DNA of 64,000 nt, taken from NCBI GenBank assembly GCA_035532475.1, contig DATKQY010000048.1, forward strand, positions 39,746 to 103,745, in the 5' to 3' direction. The position numbers and the translations under genes are program-made. The notes beneath the pieces were generated by a model, which was given only the letters and a program-made list of their open reading frames with translations, was not told the DNA's origin and made no database searches. The first letter of the stretch is position 1, and each line of letters begins with the position of its first letter. The DNA comes from DATKQY01 sp035532475 (lineage in GTDB: Bacteria > Actinomycetota > Acidimicrobiia > Acidimicrobiales > Bog-793). Below are positions 43,635 through 51,668 of the stretch, in pieces.

Positions 43635-43984
43635 ATCGCGTAGACCTTGCGGAGCGGCTCGTGGATCTCCCACGTGCCGCTCCAGCCCTTCGGGAACACG
43701 GCGGTGTCCCCCGGTCCGAGCTCGACCGCCTCGCCGCCGTCGACGGTGACGGTCATCCGCCCCTTCACGATGTGGACCAGCTCGTTCGTCTCGAGCAGCC
43801 AGCGCGACGGCCCCGGCGTGCACTCCCAGATCCCGGCCTCGTCGTCGCCGTCCTGCCAGATCGTGATGCCGGAGGTGTGCATCTCCGGCCCGGTCGCCTC
43901 GGCGAGGGGTCCCCAGTCCTCGAGGTCGCGCGCCTCCGCGGCGGCAGGGAAGAACGGCGTGCTCGGTGCGTGCGTTTCGGTCAT
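43628..43984 (-). CDS. Cupin-domain (DUF861-like) protein
   Basis: A 118-residue single cupin: GIWECTPGPSRWLLETNELVHIVKG, then MTVTVDGGEAVELGPGDTAVFPKGWSGTWEI. This is the cupin_3 form, in which Glu and His of the first motif may bind metal. Such proteins commonly accompany DAO-type FAD oxidoreductases in amine catabolic loci. Its ATG overlaps the stop of the FAD oxidoreductase (ATGA at 43981-43984), so the two are translated together. Confidence 0.87.
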   Translation of the reverse strand: MTETHAPSTPFFPAAAEARDLEDWGPLAEATGPEMHTSGITIWQDGDDEAGIWECTPGPSRWLLETNELVHIVKGRMTVTVDGGEAVELGPGDTAVFPKGWSGTWEIHEPLRKVYAIY

Positions 43985-45198
43985 GGGAGACGGGCCCTTT
44001 CTGGGAACGGGAGAGCGATCGGGTCGGGGGCGAGGCGGCTGTTGCCCTCCTCGTCGAAGCGGTCGAGGCCAAGGGGCGCCGTGTCGACGACGTCGGTGCT
44101 CCCCCCGAGCGCGGGGTCGGCGCCAGCACGGGCGACGCCGGGCCCCCACATCATCCCGTGACCGCCCGCCGAAGCGACCGTCGTCCCGGCGACCGGGCCG
44201 TCGGGCCGGATCGCCGGGCCGAGGATCGGGAGGTGGTCGGGCGTGTAGTCGATCGTGGCGGCCCACGCCCGTCGCAGGCCGAGCCCCCGCGTGACCGGCA
44301 CCAGCCCGGCGAGGCGCTCCGCCATGCGCTCGAGGTACGGCAGGTCGAGCGCTCGGGCGACGCCCGGCGGCTCGTCGGGGTTGCTCATGCCGAAGAGCAG
44401 GCCGCCGTCCTCGGGCCGCCAGTAGAGGCCGGCCACGACGTCGAAGACCATCGGGAGGCGGGCCGGGTCGAGATCGGGGTGCGGCTCGGTCACGGCCACC
44501 TGGTGGCGCACGCCCCCGGCGGGGATCCTGGTGCCGGCGAGGCGCCCGACGGCGGCGAGCTCGGGGCCGCCGGTGAGGACGACGGCGCCCGTCGCGATAC
44601 GCCCGGCGCTCGTCTCGACGGCGGTGACCCGCCCGCCCTCGGTGACGAGCCCGGAGAACGCGGTGTGCTCGCGCACGTCGACACCGGCCGAGGAGAGGGC
44701 GACCGCGTAGGCGAGCACGTTGCGCGGCGGGTCGATGTAGCCGTCCTCGGCGAAGAACGTGCCGCCGAGCGTCGAGCCGGCCGCCATCGTCGGGTTCAGC
44801 TCGTCCGCCTCGTCGGGCTCGAGCCAGCGCACCTCGAGGCCGAGCGAGCGCTGCATCTCCAGCCGGGCCCTGGCCTCGGCCACGTCCCGGTCGGTGAAGG
44901 CCGGCAGGAAGTAGGACTGGCGCACGAACCCGGAGTCAAAGCCGAGCTCGTCGCGCTGGGCGAGGTAGAAGCGGCGGGACCACTCGGCGAGGCGGACCGC
45001 CGTCGGCGTGCCGCCCTGGCTCCGCACGATGCCCGCTGCCCGGCTGCTCGCGCCCTGCCCGAGTCGGCGCTTTTCGAGGAGGACCACGTGGCCGGCGCCG
45101 GCCCGGCGCAGGAACCAGGCGCACCACGCGCCGACGGTCCCGCCGCCCACGACGACGACGTCGGCGGTCGCCCCCGGCCCGCTCGCTCCCCTGTCCAC
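43981..45198 (-). CDS. DAO-type FAD-dependent oxidoreductase
   Basis: A 405-residue D-amino-acid-oxidase/sarcosine-oxidase-fold flavoprotein. The N-terminal FAD motif is DVVVVGGGTVGAWCAWFLRRA. The mid region includes GTFFAEDGYIDPPRNVLAYA, and the C-terminal segment is DYTPDHLPILGPAIRPDG followed by GGHGMMWGPG. The family oxidises N-methyl, N-alkyl or primary amines, releasing aldehyde or imine. The GTG at 45198 starts the family sequence. It is coupled to the cupin gene and divergent from the acyl-CoA dehydrogenase, with operator 3 between them. Sarcosine/dimethylglycine-like or glutamylputrescine-like substrates are both possible. Confidence 0.87.
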   Translation of the reverse strand: MDRGASGPGATADVVVVGGGTVGAWCAWFLRRAGAGHVVLLEKRRLGQGASSRAAGIVRSQGGTPTAVRLAEWSRRFYLAQRDELGFDSGFVRQSYFLPAFTDRDVAEARARLEMQRSLGLEVRWLEPDEADELNPTMAAGSTLGGTFFAEDGYIDPPRNVLAYAVALSSAGVDVREHTAFSGLVTEGGRVTAVETSAGRIATGAVVLTGGPELAAVGRLAGTRIPAGGVRHQVAVTEPHPDLDPARLPMVFDVVAGLYWRPEDGGLLFGMSNPDEPPGVARALDLPYLERMAERLAGLVPVTRGLGLRRAWAATIDYTPDHLPILGPAIRPDGPVAGTTVASAGGHGMMWGPGVARAGADPALGGSTDVVDTAPLGLDRFDEEGNSRLAPDPIALPFPERARLP

Positions 45199-45214
45199 CG
45201 CAGCGATGCTGGCA

Positions 45215-45234
45215 TAGACTGAACGATCAGTCAA
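45215..45234. promoter_or_regulatory. Regulon operator 3 (divergent FAD oxidoreductase / acyl-CoA dehydrogenase)
   Basis: GACTGA (45217-45222), spacer ACGA, TCAGTC (45227-45232), flanked by TA and AA as in operators 1 and 2. A further ATCAGTC half-site follows at 45234-45240. One site can control both divergent transcripts in a 65-base gap. Confidence 0.75.
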
Positions 45235-45263
45235 TCAGTCGTCGATCCGTGGAAGGAGCGCAC

Positions 45264-46430
45264 ATGTACCAGCTGTCGGCCGAGGACCTGGAGATCCAAG
45301 CCCGCGCACGGCGCCTGGCCGACGAGCTCGTGCCCTTCGAGGTCGAGGCGGAGCTGCACGACGGCGAGCTGCCACGGGAGGTGCTCGAGCGCCAGCGCCG
45401 GCGTGTCCACGAGCTCGGACTGTTCGCGACGAACATGCCGGCGGCGCTCGGCGGGGGCGGCTGCACGATGCTTCAGCAGGTCCTCGTCCAAGAGCAGATG
45501 GGGCGGGTGACGAACGCCCTCGGGTGGATCGCGGCCACCCCGCCGGCGTGGCTGGCCAAGGTGGCGACCGCCGACCAGGTCGAGCGCTACGTCCTTCCGG
45601 CGATCCGCGGCGAGAAGGAGGAGTGCTACGCCATCACAGAAGAGGGCCCGGGCTCCGACGTCGACGCCCTCGAGGCGACGGCCCGCCGGGACGGCGAGGA
45701 GTACGTCCTCGACGGGGTGAAGTGGCACGTGACGTCCTATAACACGGCCTCGTTCGCCTTCTTCCAGGGCAAGCTCGCCGACGGTGCCCACGCGGGCGAG
45801 CACGCGATGTTCATCGTCGACCTGCCCTCCCCCGGCGTGTCGGTCCTGCGCACTCCCCGCTACTCGCACACGATCAGCCACCACCACCCGATCGTCGCCT
45901 TCGAAGGGGTCCGCGTCCCCGGCGCCAACCTCGTCGGCCACGAGGGGGACGGGATGGGCTTCGCCTACGAGTGGTTCCGCTACGAGCGGGTGATGGTGGC
46001 GGCGCGCTGCCTCGGCGCCGCCGGGCGCCTCGTCGAGGAGGCCACCGCCTTCGCCGCGGGGCGGCGGGTGCGCGGGCGGCCGATCAGCGAGCTCGGCGCG
46101 GTGCAGGCGCTGCTCGCCGACAGCCTCACCGAGCTCTTCGCCGCCAGGGCGCTCGTCTACGAGACGGCCCGGGGCATCGACGCCGGCACCGACGTGAAGA
46201 TCCAGCACGGCCAGTGCTCGATGGCGAAGCTCTTCGCCTCGGAGATGGCCGGGCGCGTGGCCGACCGCGCGGTCGAGGTCTTCGGCGGCCGGGGCTACAT
46301 GCGCGAGAACGTCGCCGAGCGGTTCTTCCGCGAGCTTCGCGTCGAGCGCATCTGGGAGGGAACGAGCGAGGTGCAGCGGGGCATCATCGCAGATCAGCTC
46401 GTCAAGCGGGGCGCCGCCAGCCTCGCCTGA
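45264..46430 (+). CDS. Acyl-CoA dehydrogenase
   Basis: A 388-residue flavin acyl-CoA dehydrogenase. Features are CYAITEEGPGSDVDALEATAR, then YVLDGVKWHVTSYN, then GRRVRGRPISELGAVQALLAD. The terminal block is AVEVFGGRGYMRENVAERFF then RIWEGTSEVQRGIIADQL, with Glu in the catalytic-base position of WEGTSE. The ATG follows GGAAGGAG. It introduces a double bond into an acyl-CoA of unknown chain. The regulon operator in its promoter ties it to the amine genes; crotonobetainyl/butyrobetainyl-type or branched acyl-CoA substrates are possible. Confidence 0.9.
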   Translation: MYQLSAEDLEIQARARRLADELVPFEVEAELHDGELPREVLERQRRRVHELGLFATNMPAALGGGGCTMLQQVLVQEQMGRVTNALGWIAATPPAWLAKVATADQVERYVLPAIRGEKEECYAITEEGPGSDVDALEATARRDGEEYVLDGVKWHVTSYNTASFAFFQGKLADGAHAGEHAMFIVDLPSPGVSVLRTPRYSHTISHHHPIVAFEGVRVPGANLVGHEGDGMGFAYEWFRYERVMVAARCLGAAGRLVEEATAFAAGRRVRGRPISELGAVQALLADSLTELFAARALVYETARGIDAGTDVKIQHGQCSMAKLFASEMAGRVADRAVEVFGGRGYMRENVAERFFRELRVERIWEGTSEVQRGIIADQLVKRGAASLA

Positions 46431-46630
46431 ACCCGTCCCGCCCCCGGACGGCCCGCGGACCCGAGGCGGAGCGAGCGCGTGCGGACCGGCTCCTCGACCG
46501 CCCGTTTGCGCTCGCCGGCGCAGGGGTCGCGGCCGCGCACGGTGCCGGACGCCGCCGTTCGGGGCGCGGGCACCGGTCGCCCCGCTCGGCGTGTCGCCGC
46601 GCCCGCTCGACCGGGCGCGGCATGACCGCC

Positions 46631-47833
46631 TCAGCGCGAGTGCGTACGAGCCGGCATCGGCGAGTTGCGCACGGGCTGGCCGAGGTAGCCGCGCGCGATC
46701 ATCGTCACGTACTGGTAGACGGCGTCCTCCTCGGCGGAGAGGGGGCCGGGGACGGCGTGGTCGGAGCTCAGCCCGCGCTGCACCGACTCGCAGGCGTGCC
46801 AGTCCTGCTGGTTCGTCAGGTCCCAGAAGTCGACGGCGAACGACGGGTCGAACCCCGGCGCCTCGACCGACTCGGGGGCGAAGGCCCACGTGCACTCGAT
46901 CCGGGTGCGGTCGGTCGCGAGCGGCGTCAGCCGGTGGGTCATCACGTAGTCGGGGTGCAGGCTCACGAGGACGTTCGGAAAGATGTTGACGTAGACGACC
47001 TGGCGGAGGGCGTCGCCCGTGAGGCCGCGCAGCGTCGTGGCGCCGCTCCGGCCGTCGAGCGACATCGTCGCCATGCCGTCGCGCAGCTCCATCCAGCCGC
47101 CGATCCAGGCGCCGTCGTCGGGGCGGTAGTTCTCACCGCTCCGGGGCGGGCTCACGTCGCAGAGCTGGGGATGGATCATCGGGCAGTGGTAGCACTCGTG
47201 GTAGTTCTCGGTGAGGATCTTCCAGTTCGAGGCGACCTCGTACTCGTGCCGGCCCGCCACCCGAAGGCGCTCGGGCTCGTAGGGCGCGAACAGCGCGTCG
47301 AGCGTCGCGAGCTGCGCCGCGAGCGGCTCGGCCCGACCGGAGGCGTCGACGAAGACCAGGCCGTGCCACTCCTCGGCCGGGAGCTCGACAAGACCGTGCG
47401 CGTCGGCGTCGAAGCCGTCGCGCCCTTTGAAGCCGGCTGCGGCGCGAAGCGCGCCGCGCAGGTCGTAGGACCAGGCGTGGTAGGGGCAGATGACCCGGAC
47501 GTGGTTCGCCGACGTGCCGCAGGCGAGCAGCTCGTGGCCCCGGTGACGGCAGGCGTTGGCGAAGGCGCGCACGACGCCGTCGTCGGCCCTCGTAAGCAGG
47601 ACGCCGGCGTCGCCCACCGACTCCGCCCGCTGGTCGCCCGGGACGGCGATGTCCTCGCCCCGCCCGACACAGGTCCACCCGTCGGCGAAGAAGTGCCGCT
47701 GCTCCCAGGCGAAGACCGCCGGGTCGACGTAAGCCTCCCGGGGCAGCATCCGGCTCTCGCCGAAGGGGCGGAGCGACTGCTCGAGCGCGGCCCGGTCGAG
47801 CGGTGCGGGCTCGACGCCGCCTTGACTAAACAT
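46631..47833 (-). CDS. Rieske non-heme iron oxygenase alpha subunit, quaternary-amine type
   Basis: A 400-residue ring-hydroxylating-oxygenase-fold protein. The Rieske [2Fe-2S] ligands are Cys95, His97, Cys116 and His119 (ACRHRGHELLACG, VICPYHAWSYD). The mononuclear iron motif is LTENYHECYHCPMIHPQL with His216 and His221. The third ligand is probably Asp in NQQDWHACESVQRG. The residue that bridges the two centres is Glu213, where most aromatic dioxygenases have Asp. Glu is found in carnitine and glycine-betaine type enzymes (CntA, GbcA). It probably hydroxylates or demethylates a methylated amine. No reductase partner is adjacent. Its ATG lies inside a diverged operator. Confidence 0.88.
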   Translation of the reverse strand: MFSQGGVEPAPLDRAALEQSLRPFGESRMLPREAYVDPAVFAWEQRHFFADGWTCVGRGEDIAVPGDQRAESVGDAGVLLTRADDGVVRAFANACRHRGHELLACGTSANHVRVICPYHAWSYDLRGALRAAAGFKGRDGFDADAHGLVELPAEEWHGLVFVDASGRAEPLAAQLATLDALFAPYEPERLRVAGRHEYEVASNWKILTENYHECYHCPMIHPQLCDVSPPRSGENYRPDDGAWIGGWMELRDGMATMSLDGRSGATTLRGLTGDALRQVVYVNIFPNVLVSLHPDYVMTHRLTPLATDRTRIECTWAFAPESVEAPGFDPSFAVDFWDLTNQQDWHACESVQRGLSSDHAVPGPLSAEEDAVYQYVTMIARGYLGQPVRNSPMPARTHSR

Positions 47834-47842
47834 ACAGTCAAG
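47822..47842. promoter_or_regulatory. Diverged regulon operator 4, overlapping the Rieske start codon
   Basis: TTGACT (47822-47827) and AGTCAA (47836-47841) form an inverted repeat spanning the ATG at 47831-47833. Aligned to the other three, the half-sites read GACTAA-ACAT-ACAGTC, with one change in each inner position. A repressor here would block initiation directly, and the transcript may be leaderless or start a little upstream. Confidence 0.55.
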
Positions 47843-47843
47843 C

Positions 47844-48461
47844 CTACGACGCCGGCCCCGGCGCGTCCAGGGAGGCTGGCGCGGCCGCGCCGCCCGCACG
47901 CCCGGCCAGAGCGGCGCCCGACGCGGCAGTGGCCAGGAGCGCGTGGAGCCGGCGGAGCCGGCCGTCACCCGGGACCGCCGACAGGTTGATCTCGACCAAG
48001 GAGCCGGCGGCCCTCGCGCCGGCCTCGGCGAGCAGCGCCGCCACGAGGGCGTCGCCCCGCAGGCCCGGGTTCCCCCCGGTGGCGAGGGACGCCGCCAGCC
48101 CGGCCACCTCCGCCGCGATCTCGACGATCGCGAGCGGCACGTCGGCCGCCCCCGAGAGCGCCGCCTGGATGCGCTCGCCGCGGTCCTCGGGTCCGGGCGT
48201 CGCCGGGCTGCGCAGTGCCTCCAGCACGGGCGCGTACGCCTCGGCGTCGGCCGGGGCGAGCCGCGCGGCCCTCCCCCGCAGGTCGTCCGCCCGCCTCGCC
48301 GACGCGGGCGCGTCGGCGAGGCGGGCGCCGGAGCGGCGCGCCACCATGGCGCAGAGCGCCGCGGCCATCGCGACGGTGAGGGCCGCGACCGCACCCCCGC
48401 TCGGGGCGGGTTCGTCGGAGGCCGTCAGCTCCAGGAAGCGGGCGAGCGTCTCGTCGAGCAC
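47844..48461 (-). CDS. Formiminotransferase-cyclodeaminase (FtcD_C)-like protein
   Basis: A 205-residue helical protein of the cyclodeaminase/cyclohydrolase family. It opens LDETLARFLELTASDEPAPSGGAVAALTVAMAAAL, split here as the conserved P-x-PGGG-like region and helix. It ends in a helical region (GSLVEINLSAVPGDGRLRRL). It is expected to convert formimino- or methenyl-tetrahydrofolate species. The GTG start at 48461 is 21 bases after the fhs stop, so the two folate genes are cotranscribed. They supply or recover C1 units next to the probable demethylase. Confidence 0.85.
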   Translation of the reverse strand: MLDETLARFLELTASDEPAPSGGAVAALTVAMAAALCAMVARRSGARLADAPASARRADDLRGRAARLAPADAEAYAPVLEALRSPATPGPEDRGERIQAALSGAADVPLAIVEIAAEVAGLAASLATGGNPGLRGDALVAALLAEAGARAAGSLVEINLSAVPGDGRLRRLHALLATAASGAALAGRAGGAAAPASLDAPGPAS

Positions 48462-48482
48462 GGCACCGCCCCCACGGCCGGT

Positions 48483-50180
48483 CTAGGAGAGCCCGACGAT
48501 CTCGCCGTTCTCGTCGATATCGATGTGCTCGGCGGCGGGGTGCGAGGAGAGCCCGGGCATCGTGCGCATGTCGCCGCTGATCGCGTAGATGAAGCCGGCG
48601 CCGACCGCTGCGCGGACCTCACGGACGGGGAGCCGCCACCCGGTCGGGGCGCCCTTCAGCAAGGGATCGGAGGAGATCGACAGGTGGGTCTTCGCGATGC
48701 AGACGGGGAGGTTGCCGAAGCCGTTCTTCTCGTAGGTGTCGAGCTGGCGGTTCGCCTGGGGCAGGTAGTCGACGCCGTCCGCTCCGTAGATCGTCGTGGC
48801 GATCGCCTCGATCTTGTCCTTGAGCGACGCGTCCGAGGGGTAGAGCAGGTGGAACTCGCTCGGCTCCTCGGCCGCCTCGGCGACCGCCTCGGCGAGCTCG
48901 GTCGCGCCGCGGCCGCCGTCGGCGAAGTGCGTGCAGACCGCCGCCCGCACCCCGAGCTCGGCAGCGATCTCCCGGATCGCCTGGTGCTCGGAGGCGAAGT
49001 CGTCGGGGAAGGCGTTGATGGCGACGACGGGGGTCACCCCGTGCGCCTTGATGTTCTCGAGCTGCTTGCGCAGGTTCACCCCGCCGATGTGTACCTCGTC
49101 GGGGTTCTCCTCGAGCAGGGCCGGCGGGAGCGGCCTGCCGGCGACCACGCGGTGGAGCCCGGAGTGGACCTTGAGTGCCCGCACCGTCGTGACGACGACC
49201 CCGGCGTCGGGGGTGAGGCCCGAGGTCCGGCACTTGATGTTGAAGAAGCGCTCGGCGCCCATGTCGGCGCCGAAGCCCGCTTCGGTGATGAGGAACTCGC
49301 CGCCGTGGATGCCGATCAGGTCGGCTACGACCGAGGAGTTGCCGTGGGCGATGTTGCCGAAGGGACCCGCGTGGACGAGCACCGGCGTGTTCTCGAGCGT
49401 CTGGAGCAGGTTCGGCTTGATCGCCTCGCGCATGATCACCGTCATGGCGCCCGCCGCCTTCAGCTCCTCGGCCGTCACCGGGTCGCCCGCCGCGGTGTAG
49501 CCGACGACGATGCGGCCGAGGCGCGCGCGCAGGTCCTGGAGCGAGGTCGTCAGGGCGAGCACGGCCATGACCTCAGACGCCGCCGTGATGTCGAAGCCGG
49601 TCTGGCGCGGGATGCCGTCCTCTTTGGTCCCGAGGCCGACGACGAGGTTGCGCAGCACGCGGTCGTTCACGTCGAGGACCCGTCGCCACGTGATGTTGTT
49701 CAGGTCGATGCCGAGGCCGTTGCCCTGGTGGAGGTGGTTGTCGAGCATGGCCGAGAGGAGGTTGTGAGCCGCGGTCACCGCGTGCATGTCCCCGGTCAGG
49801 TGGAGGTTGAGCGCCTCGAAGGGGATGGCCTGGCTGTAGCCGCCGCCGGCCGCGCCGCCCTTGATCCCGAAGGTCGGTCCCATGGAGGCCTGACGGATCG
49901 CCACCGTGGCGCGCCTGCCGATGTGGCGCATCGCCTGACCGAGGCCGATGGTGGTCGTGGTCTTGCCCTCCCCGAGGGGCGTCGGGGTGACCGCCGACAC
50001 GACGACGTAGCGGGCCTTCGGCCGGTCCGCCAGGTGCTCGATCGCGTCGAGCTTGATCTTCGCCACGTGCTCGCCGTAGGGCTCGAGCAGGAAGTCGGGG
50101 ATGCCCATCTCCGCCGCGATGTCAGCGGCCGGCTTCAGCTCGGCGCTGCGGGCGATCTCGAGGGCGGTGGGCAGTGCCAT
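48483..50180 (-). CDS. fhs: Formate-tetrahydrofolate ligase
   Basis: A 565-residue enzyme joining formate and THF with ATP to give 10-formyl-THF. The P-loop is TPTPLGEGKTTTTIGLGQAM. Other conserved blocks are RQASMGPTFGIKGGAAGGGYSQ in its two halves, FNIKCRTSGLTPDAGVVVTTVRAL, and PTGWRLPVREVRAAVGAGFIY. The ATG at 50180 follows AAGGAGA. It is cotranscribed with the cyclodeaminase-like gene. Run in reverse it can make ATP from formyl-THF produced by C1 oxidation, which would suit demethylation of a methylated amine. Confidence 0.95.
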   Translation of the reverse strand: MALPTALEIARSAELKPAADIAAEMGIPDFLLEPYGEHVAKIKLDAIEHLADRPKARYVVVSAVTPTPLGEGKTTTTIGLGQAMRHIGRRATVAIRQASMGPTFGIKGGAAGGGYSQAIPFEALNLHLTGDMHAVTAAHNLLSAMLDNHLHQGNGLGIDLNNITWRRVLDVNDRVLRNLVVGLGTKEDGIPRQTGFDITAASEVMAVLALTTSLQDLRARLGRIVVGYTAAGDPVTAEELKAAGAMTVIMREAIKPNLLQTLENTPVLVHAGPFGNIAHGNSSVVADLIGIHGGEFLITEAGFGADMGAERFFNIKCRTSGLTPDAGVVVTTVRALKVHSGLHRVVAGRPLPPALLEENPDEVHIGGVNLRKQLENIKAHGVTPVVAINAFPDDFASEHQAIREIAAELGVRAAVCTHFADGGRGATELAEAVAEAAEEPSEFHLLYPSDASLKDKIEAIATTIYGADGVDYLPQANRQLDTYEKNGFGNLPVCIAKTHLSISSDPLLKGAPTGWRLPVREVRAAVGAGFIYAISGDMRTMPGLSSHPAAEHIDIDENGEIVGLS

Positions 50181-50540
50181 GGGTCAGGTCTCCTTGTTAC
50201 TTATTACGGCCGTTGCGCCGGGCACCGGGCCCGGCCGGGGCGTCGAAGCCGATGTTGCTCGCGGTCGGACCGGACGACGAGGGGTTCGCTCCGTTGCCGG
50301 CTGCCGGCCGGCTGTTCCGGCGGCGCGACCCGGCGCCCCCCTCGGCGGTTCGATCGTGCACGGCGAAAGCGTAGGGCTGGTGCCTCCTGACTCCGCAAGT
50401 CCGCTCCGGCGCGAGCCACCGGCGGAGGTCCGCCGCCGGGTCCGCGCGCGCTGCTGCTTGTCGGTCGCTCGGGCTACGGATAGCGTTCCGCGCCGAGCTC
50501 AGCTCCCCGGTTCGTGCCGGGCGACGAGGAGGCACGAGGC
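50181..50540. other. Divergent intergenic region (fhs / MBL gene)
   Basis: 360 bases. An AT-rich patch (TTACTTATTACGG at 50196-50208) just before the fhs ribosome site may include its promoter. A folate riboswitch was considered, but no conserved core was recognised. Confidence 0.4.
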
Positions 50541-51401
50541 ATGCCCGCTTCGCTCAGCGAACCCCCGACGCGCTTCGCGCCCGTCCGCGTCACGCCGGAC
50601 ACCTGGCTCGTGCGCGAGGTCCAGCACGCGCTCGGCCCGCCCCTCTCCGTGTACATCAACTCGGCCGTGGTCCTCGCCGCCGAGCCGGTGCTCGTCGACA
50701 CGGGCTCGCTGCGCAACCGCCGGGCGTGGCTGGAGGACACGTTCTCGATCGTCGAGCCCGGCGACGTCCGCTGGGTGTTCCTCTCCCACGAGGACCCCGA
50801 CCACGCCGGCAACGTCGCCGAGGTGATGGAGGCGTGCACGAACGCCACGCTCGTCTGCAGCTGGGCGCTGACCGAGCGCTTCCACAACGCCTACGACTTC
50901 CCCCTGGCGCGCTGCCGCTGGCTCGGCGACGGCGACCGCTTCGACGCCGGCGACCGCCAGATGGCGGTCGTCCGGCCCGTCGTCTACGACGGCCCGACGA
51001 CACGGGGACTCCTCGACACCGCCACCAAGGTGTTCTGGGCGTCGGACGACTACGCCACGCCGATGCCGGGCGGCGTCGGCGCGACCAGCGTCGCCGAGGA
51101 CGTTGCCGAGCTCGATCGGGAGTTCTGGCACGAGGGCATGGAGGAGTTCGCCCTGAACGCCCTGGCGCCGTGGCTGACGCTCGTCGACCCGGAGCGGTTC
51201 GCGTCCACGGTGGAGCGCCTGCGCGCCCTCGGGATCGAAACGATCATCTCCGGGCATTGCCCGGTCATCCGCGGTGAGAAGGTCCTCGAGGCATGGGGGT
51301 GCCAGAAGGCACTGGCCGGGCGCGAGGCGCCCCCGGTGCCCGACCAGGCGGCGCTCGACCTCTTCCTCGCCGCGATCGGGCACGAGCGCCTCGGCCACTG
51401 A
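50541..51401 (+). CDS. MBL-fold protein with flavodiiron-like metal site
   Basis: A 286-residue metallo-beta-lactamase-fold protein of the oxygen-binding/flavodiiron type. The metal motif is VFLSHEDPDHAGNVAEVME (HxExDH rather than HxHxDH). Asp in the WASDDYATPMPG region follows, and a late His in TIISGHCPVIRGE. There is no flavodoxin domain, so it is a stand-alone diiron module. The ATG at 50541 follows GAGGAGGC. Its role is unknown; O2 or NO reduction with a separate electron donor is possible. Confidence 0.82.
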   Translation: MPASLSEPPTRFAPVRVTPDTWLVREVQHALGPPLSVYINSAVVLAAEPVLVDTGSLRNRRAWLEDTFSIVEPGDVRWVFLSHEDPDHAGNVAEVMEACTNATLVCSWALTERFHNAYDFPLARCRWLGDGDRFDAGDRQMAVVRPVVYDGPTTRGLLDTATKVFWASDDYATPMPGGVGATSVAEDVAELDREFWHEGMEEFALNALAPWLTLVDPERFASTVERLRALGIETIISGHCPVIRGEKVLEAWGCQKALAGREAPPVPDQAALDLFLAAIGHERLGH

Positions 51402-51668
51402 CCGCGCCCGCCGGCGTCGGCGTCGGCCTGCGTCGCCCGGGCGCCGGCGCGGAGCGGCGGTATCCGCGTCCGTCGGAGCCCGCCGACTTAATCTCGGCGC
51501 CGAGAGCGGGCGCCGGTCCGCGGCCACCAGTCGAGGGTCGCACATGTACGGTCAGGGCAGCGACACAGGGGGGGGGCGGCGCCGACGGTCGGCGGAGGAG
51601 GTGAGCCTCCCGCCGACGGCCTCGACGAGGATGATCGGCACGAGCTCGCCGACCTCCTCGGCGGGCTC

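Noticed and set aside
50181..50540. Tetrahydrofolate or other riboswitch before fhs
   Set aside because: No conserved core, pseudoknot or expected paired segments could be recognised; only an AT-rich promoter-like patch is present.
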